Shown piece by piece: positions 34,639-37,454 of a DNA stretch of 37,454 nucleotides. Position numbers and translations under genes: made by a program. How positions within the stretch are numbered: the first letter of the stretch is position 1; the number at the start of each line of letters is the position of its first letter. The notes below the pieces were generated by a model. It was not told the DNA's origin. It searched no databases and saw only the letters and a program-made list of their open reading frames with translations. This stretch comes from Magnetococcales bacterium (lineage in GTDB: Bacteria > Pseudomonadota > Magnetococcia > Magnetococcales > UBA8363): NCBI GenBank assembly GCA_015228975.1, contig JADGCN010000021.1:1-37454 (forward strand). Reading direction: 5' to 3'.

Positions 34639-35130
34639 TCAATCGGCGACCGCGCCTGCCAGGAGAAGTACAACCACCTGGGAGGCCACCCCTTCGTTAC
34701 GTCCAGTGAAACCTAATTTTTCTGTGGTGGTTGCCTTGACATTGACGGTTGTGACGTCAATTCCAAGAATGGCGGCGATGGTTTTTGCCATGTCGGGCAT
34801 GTATGGGGCCAATTTGGGGCGTTGGCAGATGATGGTGGCATCGACGTTGAGTATGTGCCAACCTTGCATTTGAATTTTTTCTTTGACGGTAGCGAGTAAA
34901 ATCTTGCTGTCGATACCCGCATAGTTGGGGTCGGTATCGGGGAACAACCGACCGATATCCCCCAGACCCGCCGCACCCAGCAAGGCGTCAATGATGGCGT
35001 GGAGCAACACGTCGGCGTCCGAATGACCCAGCAATCCCCGGTCGTTGGGGACATGAATGCCTCCCAACATCAAGGAGCGTCCTTCAATCCAGCGATGTAC
35101 GTCCAGCCCTTGTCCCACACGTAATTTCAT
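34639..35130 (-). CDS. ispF: 2-C-methyl-D-erythritol 2,4-cyclodiphosphate synthase
   Basis: IspF closes the cyclodiphosphate ring in the MEP route to isoprenoids. The 163-residue product has the zinc ligands Asp10 and His12 (LDVHRW) and His44 (ADVLLHA), the LGHSDAD signature, DIGRLFPDTDP, and the TTEKLGFTGRNEG end. Length is typical. A strong AAGGAGG lies before the ATG at 35130; the ATG at 35151 in the same frame would add seven residues inside ispD and is less likely. The start overlaps the ispD stop (ATGA). Confidence 0.96.
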   Translation of the reverse strand: MKLRVGQGLDVHRWIEGRSLMLGGIHVPNDRGLLGHSDADVLLHAIIDALLGAAGLGDIGRLFPDTDPNYAGIDSKILLATVKEKIQMQGWHILNVDATIICQRPKLAPYMPDMAKTIAAILGIDVTTVNVKATTTEKLGFTGRNEGVASQVVVLLLAGAVAD

Positions 35131-35840
35131 GACACCTCCTTCTGGAACCATTTTTGTGCCAACTGCAAATCGTCAGGTTGGGTAATTTTAATATTTTTGA
35201 CGTCCCCTGGGACTACCCGTACCGGTATTCCTCCCCATTCGGCAAGGGATGCGTCATCGGTGGCATTGAAACCGGTCTGACGGGCACGTTCGTGTAAATC
35301 CAGGATGGTCCCGTGGCGAAACAGTTGCGGGGTTTGAGCCAACCAAATATGGGAACGCTCCAAAGTTTCCACAATGATCCCCCGGTGCGGATCAACCCGT
35401 TTGACGGTGTCGGCGGCGGGAATGGCGGCACAGAGCGCTTCATTATCCCTACGGCTGGCACACAGCCGGGTTATCATGTCTTGGCTGGGAAAAGGCCGGG
35501 CTGCATCATGGATACCAACCCAGGCATCGGCGGCCAAGTCGAGGGCCAACAGACCACGCCATACCGATTCCTGGCGCGTGGCCCCCCCCGATACCGGCGT
35601 CCGTACACGCGGCAGTTCCGCCAGACAGGGTCCCAACCACCGATCCCATAATGATCGGCCATCCGCAGCGATTACCGGCAAGATGGCGGCAATAGCTTCA
35701 TGATTATGGAAGGCTTTCAAGGTATGAAACAATACCGGCCGACCAGCCAGATCCAAATATTGTTTGGGCAGTGGACCGCCAAAACGTTGTCCACTGCCTG
35801 CCGCTACAACAATCATGGTGACCGGATTGTCCAGGGTCAT
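35127..35840 (-). CDS. ispD: 2-C-methyl-D-erythritol 4-phosphate cytidylyltransferase
   Basis: IspD attaches CMP to methylerythritol phosphate, the third step of the MEP route. The 237-residue product has the nucleotide-binding start VVAAGSGQRFGGPLPKQYLDL, a GGATRQESV segment, VGIHDAARPF, and the QTPQLFR motif with the later TDDASLAE and KNIKIT(QPDDL) signature. Length fits. In some alphaproteobacteria ispD and ispF are fused in one protein; here they are separate with a four-base overlap. A start at 35816 would remove eight residues. Confidence 0.96.
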   Translation of the reverse strand: MTLDNPVTMIVVAAGSGQRFGGPLPKQYLDLAGRPVLFHTLKAFHNHEAIAAILPVIAADGRSLWDRWLGPCLAELPRVRTPVSGGATRQESVWRGLLALDLAADAWVGIHDAARPFPSQDMITRLCASRRDNEALCAAIPAADTVKRVDPHRGIIVETLERSHIWLAQTPQLFRHGTILDLHERARQTGFNATDDASLAEWGGIPVRVVPGDVKNIKITQPDDLQLAQKWFQKEVS

Positions 35841-35863
35841 GTGCGTTGATCCATAAATAAGGG

Positions 35864-35869
35864 TATAAT
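35864..35869 (+). promoter_or_regulatory. Perfect -10 box before the CcsA-like gene
   Basis: TATAAT at 35864-35869 is about 75 bases before the start codon. No good -35 box lies 16-18 bases upstream, so the assignment is tentative. Confidence 0.3.
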
Positions 35870-35898
35870 CTTGGTCCAGGTGCCGATAATGGGCTGAC

Positions 35899-35926
35899 TG
35901 TAACCCAAGGATTGTAACCCAAGGAT
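35899..35926 (+). repeat. Perfect 14-base tandem duplication before the CcsA-like gene
   Basis: TGTAACCCAAGGAT is present twice with no spacer (35899-35912 and 35913-35926), ending 18 bases before the ATG. It lies between a TATAAT box and the ribosome site (GAAGGG), so it lengthens the leader. It looks like a recent slippage event, though a doubled binding site is possible. Confidence 0.85.
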
Positions 35927-35944
35927 GGAAAGAAGGGTACGATT

Positions 35945-36775
35945 ATGAGCGAGTGGCTGGACCACCTGATGATTGGTTTGGTGACGATTGCCTATGGCTT
36001 GGGGGCCATTCAGGTGATCTACAAACAGTTGCGCGGTCAGCGAGATTTATCGCTGGTTGGTTGGTGGTTGGTGGCTTTTGGGTTTTTTATCCATCTGGGG
36101 ACCATTTCCCGGGGGTTGTTCGTTCACCGGGGAGAGGTGGTTTTTGACCTGACAACCTCTTTGGGATTCGTTTCGTTGGCGGTAGCCTTGCTTTATCTGG
36201 TCGGCTGTCGTGTCCCCAAGCTGGAAGCCCCTGCCGCCGGCGTCGTGTTGTTACCCATGCTGGCGCTATCGGTGCTGGGGTCGCGATTGTTACCTCAGCC
36301 CCACGAAGGTGCCAGTACCACCCTGACATTGAACCATCCACTGGTGATCACGCATCTGTTATCGTCATTCTTGGCGTACGGTTTGTTGACTATTGCCGCC
36401 ATTTTTGCCCTGATGGACGCCTTCCAGGACCACGCCTTGAAGAGCAAGCATTTGGGTAGGATATTTGAGTTCCTCCCGCCTTTATACCGGTTGGAAACAA
36501 CGTTATATCATATGGTTAAACTGGGTTTCAGCCTGTTGACATTGGCGATTGTTTCCGGCGGGTTCGTATCCTGGCAGCAACACGGCACAGTGTTTGCGTT
36601 AAGCCACAAGGTTGTGTTCACCTGGGCGACTTGGCTGAGTTTTGCCACCTTGTTTGTTGGTCGTCATTTTTGGGGATGGCGGGGTGTGAAAGGGGCCAAG
36701 TTTATCTTGTCGGGTTACGGTTTTTTGGTGTTGGCGTTTTTCGGGGTCAAGCTGGTTCGCGAATATATTCTTTAG
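35945..36775 (+). CDS. CcsA/HemX-like cytochrome c assembly membrane protein
   Basis: The 276-residue protein has about eight membrane helices and belongs to the CcsA/CcmC/HemX (YpjD) group. The order matches the family: a helix pair at the start, VVFDLTTSLGFVSLAVALLYL, the LNHPLVITHLLSSFLAYGLLTIA segment and SHKVVFTWATWLSFATLFVGRHFWGWRG. Conserved histidines in these segments bind haem in relatives. These proteins move haem or help cytochrome c maturation, while HemX-type members influence haem synthesis enzyme levels; the exact role here is unclear. In gammaproteobacteria YpjD-like genes lie next to ffh, and here it precedes an rRNA operon. Confidence 0.85.
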   Translation: MSEWLDHLMIGLVTIAYGLGAIQVIYKQLRGQRDLSLVGWWLVAFGFFIHLGTISRGLFVHRGEVVFDLTTSLGFVSLAVALLYLVGCRVPKLEAPAAGVVLLPMLALSVLGSRLLPQPHEGASTTLTLNHPLVITHLLSSFLAYGLLTIAAIFALMDAFQDHALKSKHLGRIFEFLPPLYRLETTLYHMVKLGFSLLTLAIVSGGFVSWQQHGTVFALSHKVVFTWATWLSFATLFVGRHFWGWRGVKGAKFILSGYGFLVLAFFGVKLVREYIL

Positions 36776-36790
36776 AAATCAGTACTTTGT

Positions 36791-36849
36791 AAAAAAAATT
36801 CATTTTGGTCCATTTTTCTGTTGACGGTTTGAATCTTTGTTGGTAGAGT
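36791..36849 (+). promoter_or_regulatory. rRNA operon promoter with UP-like element
   Basis: TTGACG (36821-36826) and TAGAGT (36844-36849) are exactly 17 bases apart. The stretch 36791-36820 before it is rich in A- and T-runs, as in an UP element that binds the alpha subunit. GC-rich bases just after the -10 box resemble the discriminator of ppGpp-controlled rRNA promoters. Transcription would start near 36856. Confidence 0.7.
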
Positions 36850-36855
36850 CATCGG

Positions 36856-37224
36856 TTCCTGGTGCTGACGAATTCAAGATTGGATCTGACGATCCACATG
36901 AAGTGCCAAAGTGTCCGGGATGAAGTGATTAAGATGTGAAGCGAAGTGAAGTACTGGCCAATCTCAATGAGAGGTTGCCATCAGTTCGGGAGATGGAGCA
37001 AAATCCATCCTGGACACGATCTTTGACAATCTAATGTAACCATAGGTGTGGGCGCACGCTCATGTTAGCTGGTTGTTTATTAGTTCTGTTGTATGGAGCT
37101 GATGAGTAACGAGAATGAGTTTGCAATCGCACTTAAATGAGTGAAAGCAAGCGGTCCATTCAGTTTTTCGAAAAGAGGAACTGGATCGACACAGTAACGA
37201 GCAAAGGACTCCTAAGCGAGTCAT
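36856..37224 (+). other. 16S rRNA leader
   Basis: This stretch of about 370 bases from the likely transcription start to the mature 16S end holds no protein gene. It carries a boxA-like antitermination site (37018-37030) and the sequence that would pair with the 3' flank for RNase III cutting; the 3' partner is outside the window. Confidence 0.7.
37018..37030 (+). promoter_or_regulatory. boxA-like antitermination site
   Basis: GATCTTTGACAAT resembles the boxA core of rRNA leaders (TGCTCTTTAACA in E. coli). NusB and NusE bind this RNA and keep polymerase from stopping early in rRNA. It lies about 200 bases before the 16S start, a usual position. Confidence 0.55.
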
Positions 37225-37454
37225 AAATTAGGAGAGTTTGATCCTGGCTCAGAACGAACGCTGGCGGCACGCTTAACACATGCAAGTCGAACGGCAGCGG
37301 GTCCTTCGGGATGCCGGCGAGTGGCGAACGGGTGAGTAATACGTGGAAACCTATCCCGAGGTGGGGGATAACAGCTGGAAACGGCTGCTAATACCGCATA
37401 AGCCCTAAGGGGGAAAGATTTATCGCCTTGGGAGGGGTCCACGTCGGATTAGCT
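37225..37454 (+). rRNA. rrs: 16S ribosomal RNA, 5' part
   Basis: AAATTAGGAGAGTTTGATCC at 37225 is the 5' end of bacterial 16S rRNA. The universal GGCTCAGAACGAACGCTGGC region follows, then the CACATGCAAGTCGAACGG and GGCGAACGGGTGAGTAA stretches. A later block, GGGGGAAAGATTTATCGCC, is typical of alphaproteobacteria-like sequences. The gene runs off the end of the window, and only about 230 bases are present, covering the first variable region. Confidence 0.98.

Overview
The window is a piece of a proteobacterial chromosome. Base composition is about half G+C, genes lie in tight runs with ATGA-type overlaps, and almost all products are core housekeeping proteins. Affinity looks deep alphaproteobacterial or related. 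The evidence is TrmFO instead of TrmA, the cluster methyltransferase / comF / grxC / nitrilase, and a 16S 5' end with an alphaproteobacterial-looking early variable region. Magnetococcales-like bacteria would fit, but that is inference: no marker in the window settles it.

Bases 1-2030 are a decayed accessory stretch. It holds a truncated zinc-ribbon transposase, an AT-rich fragment that looks like the C-terminal part of a P-loop ATPase, and a HigB/HigA toxin-antitoxin pair. The antitoxin has an in-frame stop, and the toxin has lost its N-terminus to a hairpin repeat element.

Bases 2093-14895 carry information processing and envelope genes on the plus strand: rpoH, ftsH, folP, glmM, thrS, infC (with an ATC start codon), rpmI, rplT, pheS, pheT. 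From ftsH to infC the genes overlap or nearly touch, so one long transcript is likely. A large hairpin separates rplT from pheS.

Bases 14896-18520 hold an NlpD-like LysM/LytM lipoprotein, a complete copy of a palindromic miniature element (MITE), an Ogt-type DNA alkyltransferase and an AT-rich B12-type radical SAM gene. Bases 18570-22153 are on the minus strand: pilD, coaE, a gap of about 400 bases with a plausible rho promoter, rho and rpmE.

Bases 22424-26901 are on the plus strand: trmFO, a MepM-like murein endopeptidase and prmC. A second complete MITE follows, then a cyclic-di-GMP group: a YcgR/PilZ-type receptor, a PAS-GGDEF-EAL enzyme with all motifs intact, and a second radical SAM gene whose start overlaps the end of the enzyme gene.

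Bases 31664-36775 hold a minus-strand nitrilase-family amidase, grxC and comF, a divergent BioC/NDUFAF5-like methyltransferase, the isoprenoid pair ispD-ispF on the minus strand, and a CcsA/HemX-like membrane protein. The window ends in an rRNA operon: strong promoter, leader with a boxA-like site, and the first 230 bases of 16S rRNA.

I see no CRISPR array, no tRNA and no clearly new multi-gene system. The points most worth a second look are the MITE family and its effect on higB and nlpD, the infC start codon, the cyclic-di-GMP/radical SAM overlap, and the paired active and degenerate LytM proteins.
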